From assembly GCF_009908315.1 (NCBI RefSeq), contig NZ_JAAATW010000001.1, positions 620,001 to 684,000 on the forward strand: a stretch of DNA of 64,000 nucleotides, written 5' to 3'. The notes beneath the pieces are model-generated. The model was not told the origin of the DNA and searched no databases. It saw only the letters and a program-made list of their open reading frames with translations. Position 1 is the stretch's first letter; every line of letters begins with the position of its first letter. Shown one piece after another: positions 9,281-16,127 of the stretch. A program made the position numbers and the translations under genes. This stretch comes from Paragemmobacter ruber. Lineage in GTDB: Bacteria; Pseudomonadota; Alphaproteobacteria; Rhodobacterales; Rhodobacteraceae.

Positions 9281-10399
9281 CTATCCCTGCCCGGTCACGA
9301 GCCGGATCGCCGCCATATAGGCGCGCAGGACATGCGCCTCGTCATAGTCCCGTTCCATCTTGCGCCGCGCCGCTGCCCCCATCCCGGCGCGCGCGGCATC
9401 GGACAGGTCGAGGTAGCGCCGCATCGCATCCGTCAGGCTTTCGGCGCTGCGCACCGCGCAGAGAAAGCCCGTCACGCCCTCCTCCACCACGGCCCGGCAC
9501 CCCGGCACATCCGTGGCAATCACCGGGCGCCCGAGGGCCGACGCTTCAATCAGGGTGCGCGGCGCACCCTCGCGGTACGAGGGCAGGACCACGCAATCGG
9601 CGGCGCGCAGGTAAGGGCGGACATCCTCCTTGGTGCCCAGATATTCGACACAGCCTTCGGCAACCCAAGCCTGCACATCATCCACGGGAATGGCGCTGCG
9701 GTTCTCGGCGCCCGCCGGACCCAGAAGCTGAAACCGCACCATTGGCCGCTCGGCCCGGATGCGACGGGCGGCCTCGACGAATTCCAGAACACCCTTGTCC
9801 CGCAAGAGCCGCGCCACCATCAGAAAGACGGGCGACCCGATCCCGTTCTGCGGCATCGGCGCGAACTGGAACCGGTCAAGGTCGATCCCTGATCCCGGCA
9901 ACACCTGCGCCTGCCCCGACCGCACCAGACCGCGCCCGACGAACAGGTCACGATCCTCGTCATTCTGGAAGAACACCACCGGCACCCCGCCGAACGCCCG
10001 GCGGTACAGCGCCTCGGCCACCCGCTGCAACAGGCCGCCGGACAGGAAGGCGGTGCCAAGCCCGGTCACGTTGGGGATGAAAGGCACGCCCACGGAGCGC
10101 GCCGCCATGGCGCCGAAGATGTTGTTCTTAATTGTGAAGCCCAACACGACATCCGGCTTTTCCTGCCGAAAGATCGCGCGGAACCGCCGCATCAGCGCAA
10201 GATCGGACAGGGGGTTCAACCCGCGCACGTCCATCTCAAGGGGAAGGAACCGGCATCCGGAGCGTTCCAGTTCGGCCACCGTCCCATCCGGTGGGGCTAG
10301 AACGGTGACGCGATGCCCTGCCGCGATCAGCGTGGCCACCAGCGAACGGCGAAAGTTCCAGATGTTCCAAGCCGCATTCACGGTGATCAGGACATGCAT
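9281..10399 (-). CDS. GT4 glycosyltransferase (PglA/CapM-like)
   Basis: This 372-aa GT4 enzyme starts MHVLITVNAAWNIWNFRRSL and continues with VVLGFTIKNNIFGAMAAR and IPNVTGLGTAF, the pattern of the PglA/WbpX-like clade that adds the second sugar to an undecaprenyl-pyrophosphate-linked sugar. The donor site is in SYREGAPRTLIEASALGRP. I chose ATG 10399 because GGGGGCAGG stands directly upstream and homology begins there. The frame stays open to 10477 through a 12-bp tandem repeat (10399-10458) that would add low-complexity T/I-x-E-G units. It lies between the YdcF gene and the exosortase-associated ATPase. Confidence 0.83.
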   Translation of the reverse strand: MHVLITVNAAWNIWNFRRSLVATLIAAGHRVTVLAPPDGTVAELERSGCRFLPLEMDVRGLNPLSDLALMRRFRAIFRQEKPDVVLGFTIKNNIFGAMAARSVGVPFIPNVTGLGTAFLSGGLLQRVAEALYRRAFGGVPVVFFQNDEDRDLFVGRGLVRSGQAQVLPGSGIDLDRFQFAPMPQNGIGSPVFLMVARLLRDKGVLEFVEAARRIRAERPMVRFQLLGPAGAENRSAIPVDDVQAWVAEGCVEYLGTKEDVRPYLRAADCVVLPSYREGAPRTLIEASALGRPVIATDVPGCRAVVEEGVTGFLCAVRSAESLTDAMRRYLDLSDAARAGMGAAARRKMERDYDEAHVLRAYMAAIRLVTGQG

Positions 10400-10458
10400 C
10401 CTGCCCCCAGTCCTGCCCTCAGATATGCCCTCAGCTATCCCCTCAGTCATGCTGACAG
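10399..10458. repeat. 12-bp tandem repeat, five imperfect units
   Basis: Five consecutive 12-bp units end in CAG: TCCTGCCCCCAG, TCCTGCCCTCAG, ATATGCCCTCAG, CTATCCCCTCAG and TCATGCTGACAG. On the coding (minus) strand each unit offers a GAGGG or GGGGG purine run, so the unit nearest the glycosyltransferase start supplies its ribosome binding site. The unit length is a multiple of three, so a change in copy number would not shift frame but would alter the translation-initiation region. Confidence 0.8.
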
Positions 10459-10509
10459 CCATGCCAAAGGCCCGCACGGCGGCCCTGCCCGAACCGCGCG
10501 CCGCATCGG

Positions 10510-11418
10510 TCAGTCCTGCGGTGTCGCGCGCGAACGGAACACGGGGATATGCATCACCTCTTCCCGCGCCGCCGGGGGCAGCAGGGCCTGACCGGCGAAG
10601 AACACGCCATCATTGATGACCTGCATCACGGTCAGGTCGTCCACCTGCGGGTTGCCCTTGCTGAAGGCATAGACCATCGAAAAATCGCACAACTGGTTCA
10701 CCAGCCGTGCCAGCCCGCCGGAATGTTCATGCACCAGATCCACGGCATCATCGGTAAAGATGTCGTCGTTTCCGCCCACCGAGCGCAGCCTGTGGCGCAC
10801 ATACTCGCCCGTCGTTTCGGCATCCATCGCAGGCAGGTGGCAGGCCGCCCCGATCCTCTGCGCCAGAGGTTGCAGGATGGTGCCGACGATTCGTTCCTTC
10901 AGGCTGGAATGGCCGACAAGGAACACCTGCAGCAGTTCGTCCGTGCCGGTGTTCATATTGGTCAGGGTGCGAATCTGTTCCAGCGCCGTATCCGACAGGT
11001 TCTGCGCCTCGTCAAAGACCAGCACCACCCTGCGGCCTGCGGCATATTCCCGGATCAACCGCTCTTCGAAGCGCGAGAAGAGATCCACCATCGTATCTTC
11101 CGGCTCGGCCGGCTCGCCCAGCGCCAAAAGCACCCACGGCAGCACATCCTCGGCCTTGCCGCGCACCTGGCTGACCAGCCCGAAGACCACGTCATCGCCC
11201 ACATTGCGCAACAAATGCTGCACCAGCAGCGTCTTGCCGGATCCCACCTCGCCCGTCACCAGCGTGATCGGCGCACGCGTGACGATGGCATATTCCATAA
11301 GCGAATAGGCCCGACGATGCGCATTCGACCAGTACAGCATGTCAGGATCGGGCGCGATGGCAAAGGGCCGGGCGCTGAGACCGAAGTATCCCGTGTAGAT
11401 ATCAAGGATGCTACCCAT
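10510..11418 (-). CDS. ExeA-like AAA ATPase of the exosortase/EPS locus
   Basis: This 302-aa P-loop ATPase starts MGSILDIYTGYFGLSARPF, the N-terminal FGL..RPF signature of the GspA/ExeA-like ATPase family found in PEP-CTERM/exosortase exopolysaccharide loci. Walker A is VTGEVGSGKT and Walker B is VVLVFDEAQN, followed by an AAA_22 core. There is no obvious C-terminal membrane helix or peptidoglycan-binding domain, unlike ExeA itself. Start ATG 11418 is chosen on family alignment; a longer frame to 11469 adds 17 residues without similarity. It is divergent from xrtD across 124 bp, a usual arrangement that supports shared function in export or assembly of polysaccharide and sorted proteins. Confidence 0.85.
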   Translation of the reverse strand: MGSILDIYTGYFGLSARPFAIAPDPDMLYWSNAHRRAYSLMEYAIVTRAPITLVTGEVGSGKTLLVQHLLRNVGDDVVFGLVSQVRGKAEDVLPWVLLALGEPAEPEDTMVDLFSRFEERLIREYAAGRRVVLVFDEAQNLSDTALEQIRTLTNMNTGTDELLQVFLVGHSSLKERIVGTILQPLAQRIGAACHLPAMDAETTGEYVRHRLRSVGGNDDIFTDDAVDLVHEHSGGLARLVNQLCDFSMVYAFSKGNPQVDDLTVMQVINDGVFFAGQALLPPAAREEVMHIPVFRSRATPQD

Positions 11419-11506
11419 CCGCCCACTCGCCCCTTTCAAAGGTCTTCCATGGCCGGGGCATGACCCCAACCTGTTTGCTTCCCCCCCCTTGTGGCCTGTA
11501 GTATCG

Positions 11507-11529
11507 TCAAATTAAATCAAATTAATCAA
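11507..11529. promoter_or_regulatory. A/T-rich 10-bp-phased direct repeat between divergent ATPase gene and xrtD
   Basis: TCAAATTAA occurs at 11507-11515 and 11517-11525, followed by the start of a third copy (TCAAG). The 10-bp period places the copies on one face of the helix. It lies 14 nt before the xrtD start and in the only intergenic space between two divergent genes, so a binding site or UP-like promoter element is plausible. Confidence 0.45.
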
Positions 11530-11542
11530 GCGCGACAGAATA

Positions 11543-13138
11543 ATGCACAGCTCGGACGGCACCCCTCCGCTTTTCGCACGTCTCCGGGTTCCAGCTATGG
11601 GGCTGGTCTGGCTGGCAGTGGCCTTGCTCGGTGCGGTGATGTTGTTCTGGCCAGGCATACTGCTTCTGATCACGGTCTGGCAGACGCCAGAGTATAGCCA
11701 TGGGCCGCTGATCCCGGTCTTGTCGGGCCTTTTGTTCTTGCGCCAGTTGAAGACCGAACCGGTCATGAGCGGCCCATTGAACCGCCAGCCGGGCGTGGCG
11801 CTGATGGGGTTGTCGATCGCGCTTGGGCTGGCGGGGCAGATGGTTGAAACGCCGATGGTGACGGCGGCGGCGATGATCCTATGGTTTGGCGCGATCCTGC
11901 TCATCTGTTTCGGCTGGCAGCAGGGGCGGCGCTTCTGGCCGCCGATCCTTCACCTGTTCTTCATGATGCCGCTACCAACGACGATCTACTATCAGGTGTC
12001 GATCACGTTGCAGCTGATCTCGGCGGAACTGGGGGTCTGGCTGCTACGACTGATGAACGTGCCGGTCTTCTTGGACGGCTACATCATCGACCTGGGCGTC
12101 ATCAAACTGCATGTGGCCGAGGCCTGCTCCGGCCTTCGCTATCTGTTCCCGATCCTGAGCTTCTCCTACATCTTCGCGATTCTTTTCCATGGGTCGCTGG
12201 TGACGAAAGGTATCTTGCTGCTCTCTGCCGCCCCGATTGCGGTGGTGATGAATTCGGCGCGGATCGCGATTGCCGGAATGATCGTGCAGTATCAGGGACC
12301 CGCGCATCTGGAGGGCTTTTCGCATTTCTTCGAAGGCTGGGTGATCTTTGTTCTGTCCGTGCTGATGTTGTTCGGACTGGCCCGACTACTTTTGATGTTC
12401 CGCCCAGACAAGATGGGGTTGGTCGATGCGCTGGATCTGGATTTCTCGGGCCTGGCTGCGCAGGCCCGGCGCATCCAGTTGATCGAGCCGTCGCGCGCGC
12501 TGGCAGGGATGGCCATCCTGACGATGGGCGCAGCGATCCTGTGGCAAACCTTCCCAACGATCCGCACGGTGGAGCCGCCACGGGCGGAACTGGCGTCTTT
12601 CCCGACCCATATCGGCAACTGGTCAGGCGAGGCGCCGATCTACCTGGATCCGGCGGTGGCTAGGGCGCTCAACGCGCAGGATTACAGCCTTCGCAACTAT
12701 CGCAACGCGGCCGGAGAAGAGGTGGAGGTGTTTGCCGCGTGGTTCCGCGACCAGACGGTCAGCGGCGCCCATTCGCCAGAGATTTGCCTACCGAACTCCG
12801 GCTGGGAATTCGCCTCCTTCATCCGGCGCGACATCGGGCCGGACCTCGGTATTCAGAAACCCTTCCCCATCAACCGCGCCGTCATTCAGCGGGGTGAGGA
12901 TCGCCTGCTTGTCTACTACTATTTCGTGCAGAACGGGCGGCAGGTGGCGTGGGATTTCGGATCGAAGCTCTGGCTGTTCTGGGACAGTTTCGTTCACGGC
13001 CGCAAGGATGGCGGGTTGGTGCGCCTTGTCACCCCCATCGCGCGGGGCGAGACAGAGGCCGCCGCCGACCTGCGCCTGCAGGACATGGCGCGCGCGCTTG
13101 ACAGCCGCCTGCCCCGCTTCTTCCCCGGCCCGGTCTGA
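11543..13138 (+). CDS. xrtD: exosortase fused to EpsI domain (XrtD type)
   Basis: This 531-aa inner-membrane protein-sorting transpeptidase has about eight hydrophobic segments over residues 15-290, followed by a periplasmic EpsI/DUF3485 domain (about 320-531, with HSPEICLPNSGW). The exosortase catalytic triad is intact: Cys195 in EACSGLR, Arg240 in MNSARI and His261 in GFSHFFEGW. The length and the EpsI fusion match the Rhodobacterales XrtD family, described as recognising VPLPA-CTERM substrates. No substrate with that tail is encoded in this window. It stands beside the ExeA-like ATPase and glycosyltransferases, the classic exosortase/EPS pairing. Base composition is slightly less GC-rich than that of neighbouring metabolic genes. 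Confidence 0.88.
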   Translation: MHSSDGTPPLFARLRVPAMGLVWLAVALLGAVMLFWPGILLLITVWQTPEYSHGPLIPVLSGLLFLRQLKTEPVMSGPLNRQPGVALMGLSIALGLAGQMVETPMVTAAAMILWFGAILLICFGWQQGRRFWPPILHLFFMMPLPTTIYYQVSITLQLISAELGVWLLRLMNVPVFLDGYIIDLGVIKLHVAEACSGLRYLFPILSFSYIFAILFHGSLVTKGILLLSAAPIAVVMNSARIAIAGMIVQYQGPAHLEGFSHFFEGWVIFVLSVLMLFGLARLLLMFRPDKMGLVDALDLDFSGLAAQARRIQLIEPSRALAGMAILTMGAAILWQTFPTIRTVEPPRAELASFPTHIGNWSGEAPIYLDPAVARALNAQDYSLRNYRNAAGEEVEVFAAWFRDQTVSGAHSPEICLPNSGWEFASFIRRDIGPDLGIQKPFPINRAVIQRGEDRLLVYYYFVQNGRQVAWDFGSKLWLFWDSFVHGRKDGGLVRLVTPIARGETEAAADLRLQDMARALDSRLPRFFPGPV

Positions 13139-13152
13139 TCCCCCACCCCTGC

Positions 13153-13173
13153 CCTGCCTGCACCGCAGGCGGG
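13153..13173 (+). terminator. hairpin after xrtD
   Basis: CCTGCCTGC pairs with GCAGGCGGG around a 3-nt ACC loop (one G-U pair). It lies 15 nt after the xrtD stop. It has no T-run, so termination is plausible but not certain. Confidence 0.4.
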
Positions 13174-13288
13174 CCATCCCCCGGAACAAGCCCCACCAGC
13201 ACAGACCCTGTGCGGCGGCGCGCTTTGTATTGCAGGCCGGTCGCGGCCATACTCCCCGCTATCCGCCGCGATCATCAGGAGACCCGCG

Positions 13289-14101
13289 ATGAGCACCGCC
13301 ACCGCCCCCATGGAAATCGGGCGCGTCAGCCTGACCGTGCATGATCTGCCCGGGCTGACCGATTTCTACACCCGTGCGCTGGGCCTGTCGGTGCTGGCCT
13401 CCGACGGCACCGAGGTGACGCTCGGCACGGATCACGCGGCGCTGGTCACGCTGATCGCCGATCCGGCGGCGCGTCCCCGCGGGCCGCGCGAAGCGGGGCT
13501 GTTCCACACCGCCTTCCTGCTGCCCGACCGGGCGGCGCTCGGCCGCTGGCTGCACCATGCGGCGGCGACGCGCCTGCCCGTGCAGGGCATGTCGGATCAC
13601 AAGGTGTCCGAGGCGATCTATCTCGCCGATCCCGAAGGCAACGGGATCGAGGTCTATGCCGACCGCCCGCGCGCGTCCTGGACCGGGGCAGATGGGGCGA
13701 TCCGCATGACGACCGATCCGCTGGACCTGAACGATCTGGCCGCCGCCGCAGATGCGCCTTGGACCGGGGCCCCCGCCGGCACGGTCGTAGGGCATGTCCA
13801 CCTGCAGGTGGGCGATGTCCCGCAGGCCGAATCCTTCTATGCCGGAACGCTGGGCTTTGCGATCACCGCGCATTACCCCGGCGCGGCCTTCTTCGGCGCG
13901 GGTGGGTATCACCACCATTTCGCCGCCAATGTCTGGAACAGCCGGGGCGCGGGGCGCCGCGACCACCCCTCGACCGGGCTGGCGGCGGTGGAATTGCGCG
14001 CCGATCCTGCCGCCCGCGCCGCCATCACCGCCCGGACTGGCGGCGCCACCGCGCTTTCTGATCCATGGGGCACCCGGATCGACGTGACGGAGAAACGCTG
14101 A
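13289..14101 (+). CDS. two-domain VOC (glyoxalase/ring-cleavage dioxygenase fold) protein
   Basis: This 270-aa protein has two vicinal-oxygen-chelate modules: residues about 8-125 (IGRVSLTVHDLPGLTDFYTRALGLSVL, then NGIEVYADRP) and about 160-268 (VGHVHLQVGDVPQAESFYAGTLGF, then FGAGGYHHHFAANVW). The HVHLQV and HHHFAANVW segments match the CatE/YwbC-like catechol-2,3-dioxygenase group, with His and Glu metal ligands plausibly present. The substrate is unknown, probably an aromatic or a quinone-related thiol adduct. Its TGA overlaps the ATG of the glutathione transferase by one base, so the two are translated together and may act on the same electrophile. The name dioxygenase is tentative. Confidence 0.75.
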   Translation: MSTATAPMEIGRVSLTVHDLPGLTDFYTRALGLSVLASDGTEVTLGTDHAALVTLIADPAARPRGPREAGLFHTAFLLPDRAALGRWLHHAAATRLPVQGMSDHKVSEAIYLADPEGNGIEVYADRPRASWTGADGAIRMTTDPLDLNDLAAAADAPWTGAPAGTVVGHVHLQVGDVPQAESFYAGTLGFAITAHYPGAAFFGAGGYHHHFAANVWNSRGAGRRDHPSTGLAAVELRADPAARAAITARTGGATALSDPWGTRIDVTEKR

Positions 14102-15054
14102 TGCTTGTGAACGGCACATGGGTTGCCAAATGGGACCCGGTTCAGGCCAAGGATGAAAAGGGCGGCTTCGTGCGGCAGGTGTCCAGCTTCCGCAACTGGG
14201 TGACGCCCGATGGCGCGCCGGGGCCGACGGGCCGGGGCGGCTTTGCCGCCGAGGCGGGGCGCTATCACCTCTATGTCGCGCTGATCTGCCCTTGGGCAAG
14301 CCGCACCCTGATGGCGCGCAAGCTGAAGGGGTTGGAGGACGCGATCAGCCTGTCGATCGTGGAGCCGGAGCTGACAGATCAAGGCTGGCGCTTTGCCGCC
14401 GGGGCCGATCCCGTTAACGGCGCCACCTACATGCACGAAATCTATACGCGCGCCGATCCAGGCGTGAACGGGCGCGCGACCGTGCCGGTCCTGTGGGACA
14501 AGGCGACAGGCACCATCGTGAACAACGAAAGCGCTGATATTCTGCGCATGTTCAACACAGGCTTCGGCGCGCTGGCCCGGGGGCCGGACCTTTATCCCGC
14601 CGATCTCGCGCCCCAGATCGACGCCCTGAACGACGCGATCTATCCCGCGCTGAACAACGGCGTCTACCGCGCGGGCTTTGCCACCACCCAGATCGCCTAT
14701 GACGAGGCCTTCCACGACGTCTTTGCCACGCTTGACGCGCTGGAGGCCCGCATGTCGGACGGGCGGCCGTGGCTTCACGGGGATCGGTTCACCGAAACCG
14801 ACATCCGCGCCTTCGTCACGCTGGTGCGCTTCGATGCCGCCTATCACGGGCTCTTCAAGTGCAACCTGCGCCGTCTGGCCGATTATCCCCATCTGTCGGC
14901 CTATGCGCAGCGTATCTACCAACTGCCCGGCATGGCCAGCACGGTGGATATCGGCCACATCAAGCGGGGGTACTATTCGATCAAGGCGCTCAACCCGTCC
15001 GGGATCGTCCCGCTCGGCCCCGAACTGGGCTGGTTGGACGGGGCGCAGGGCTAA
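14101..15054 (+). CDS. glutathionyl-hydroquinone reductase-like glutathione S-transferase (Xi class)
   Basis: This 317-aa protein of the ECM4/YqjG/PcpF class uses a cysteine in CPWASRTL (Cys63) to reduce glutathionyl-hydroquinones with GSH. Other class features are the N-terminal GGFVRQVSSFRNWV segment, TVPVLWDKATGTIVNNESADI in the thioredoxin-like domain, and GVYRAGFATTQIAYDEA in the helical domain. Length is normal for the class. The start is fixed by the TGATG overlap with the preceding VOC gene. The pairing suggests detoxification of quinones or aromatic electrophiles. It converges on glpR with only 15 nt between stops. Confidence 0.87.
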   Translation: MLVNGTWVAKWDPVQAKDEKGGFVRQVSSFRNWVTPDGAPGPTGRGGFAAEAGRYHLYVALICPWASRTLMARKLKGLEDAISLSIVEPELTDQGWRFAAGADPVNGATYMHEIYTRADPGVNGRATVPVLWDKATGTIVNNESADILRMFNTGFGALARGPDLYPADLAPQIDALNDAIYPALNNGVYRAGFATTQIAYDEAFHDVFATLDALEARMSDGRPWLHGDRFTETDIRAFVTLVRFDAAYHGLFKCNLRRLADYPHLSAYAQRIYQLPGMASTVDIGHIKRGYYSIKALNPSGIVPLGPELGWLDGAQG

Positions 15055-15069
15055 TCCCGCGCCCCCGGA

Positions 15070-15849
15070 TCAGGGCCGGGGCGGTGCCGTCTCTGCCACC
15101 ACCACCCGCGTCCCCCATTCGGCGCATTTGCGGGCGAGTTCCGGCGGCAGGGGCCGGTCAGTGAACAGCATGGTGATCTCGGACAGCGAGGCAAGACGCG
15201 CCGGCGCCGACCGGTCCAGCTTGGAATGGTCGCAGACCAGAAACACCTTGCGCGCCTGCCGGATGATCGCTTTGGACACCCGCACCTCGGCAAGATCGAA
15301 ATCCAGCATGTCGCCATCCTGATCCAGCGCCGAGGCGCCGATCACGGCATAATCCACCTTAAACTGTTCGAAGAACTGCGTCGTCAACTCGCCCACCAGC
15401 CCGCCATCAGACCGCCGCAGCGCGCCGCCCGCCACCATGATCTCACACCCGGGATTGGCGGCCAGCGTATTGGCCACATTCATGTTGTTGGTCACCACCG
15501 TGATGTTGCGATGGTGCAAAAGTTCGCGCGCCACCGCCTCGGTCGTGGTGCCAAGGTTCATGATCAGCGAACAGTTCTCGGGGATCGCCGCCGCGCAGGC
15601 CCGCGCGATGGCGGCCTTAGCGCCTTCGTTCATCTGGCGGCGCTGCTCATAGCCAAGGTTCGTCACCCCCGTGCGCGGCACCGCCCCGCCATGCACCCGG
15701 TCCAGATGCCCCATATCGGCAAGCTCGGTCAGGTCGCGCCGGATCGTCTGCAGCGTGACGTCGAAACGCTGGGCCAGATCCTCGACCACCACCCGGCCTT
15801 CGGCGCGGGCAATCTCCAGAATCTCGCTCTGCCGAAAGCTCAGCGCCAT
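15070..15849 (-). CDS. glpR: DeoR-family glycerol-3-phosphate regulon repressor
   Basis: This 259-aa protein has an N-terminal DeoR winged helix (SFRQSEILEIARAEGRVVVE with VTLQTIRRDLTEL as recognition helix) and a DeoR C-terminal sugar-phosphate sensor domain (NLGTTTEAVARELL, TNNMNVA, VGELTTQFFEQF, DYAVIGASALD). It should repress the divergent glycerol genes and be released by glycerol-3-phosphate. ATG 15849 is chosen as the family start; a longer frame to 16014 is not homologous. Two inverted repeats lie in the glpR-glpD intergenic region and are candidate operators for it and for autoregulation. Its position next to glpD makes the assignment strong. Confidence 0.9.
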   Translation of the reverse strand: MALSFRQSEILEIARAEGRVVVEDLAQRFDVTLQTIRRDLTELADMGHLDRVHGGAVPRTGVTNLGYEQRRQMNEGAKAAIARACAAAIPENCSLIMNLGTTTEAVARELLHHRNITVVTNNMNVANTLAANPGCEIMVAGGALRRSDGGLVGELTTQFFEQFKVDYAVIGASALDQDGDMLDFDLAEVRVSKAIIRQARKVFLVCDHSKLDRSAPARLASLSEITMLFTDRPLPPELARKCAEWGTRVVVAETAPPRP

Positions 15850-15885
15850 CGCGCGTTCCTTTTCCTTCGCCGGATGACCGTGCAG

Positions 15886-15904
15886 TTTCGAGAAGGTCGC
15901 GAAA
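15886..15904. promoter_or_regulatory. TTTCG-N9-CGAAA inverted repeat upstream of glpR
   Basis: TTTCG (15886-15890) and CGAAA (15900-15904) form a short dyad 37 nt before the glpR start. It resembles the arms of the larger dyad at 16033-16063, so it may be a second, autoregulatory GlpR site. The arms are short, so confidence is low. Confidence 0.35.
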
Positions 15905-16032
15905 GCGATCAAGCCGGAAAAGTTTCTGCGCGCGCACGCGGAAACCGTGCCGCAGCGCAGCGCGAAATTGCGCGATTCAATCACAAACCCTTGAGAAATC
16001 AGGACATACAGCAATCATGCCGTGCGCCAATG

Positions 16033-16063
16033 TTCGCTTTTTATTAAATCGCGCAAAAGCGAA
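16033..16063. promoter_or_regulatory. candidate GlpR operator (9-bp-arm inverted repeat)
   Basis: TTCGCTTTT (16033-16041) is perfectly complementary to AAAAGCGAA (16055-16063), separated by 13 bp of A/T-rich sequence. It lies in the glpR-glpD intergenic region, 64 nt before the glpD start and followed by a TTGACC hexamer at 16073. DeoR-family GlpR proteins bind TTCG-containing dyads, so this is the best operator candidate for the regulon. Confidence 0.6.
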
Positions 16064-16127
16064 AAAAGTGGATTGACCAATGCGTAGGATTCGTACCAAC
16101 CTCTCAACCGCTAGGGAGGAGACTGGC

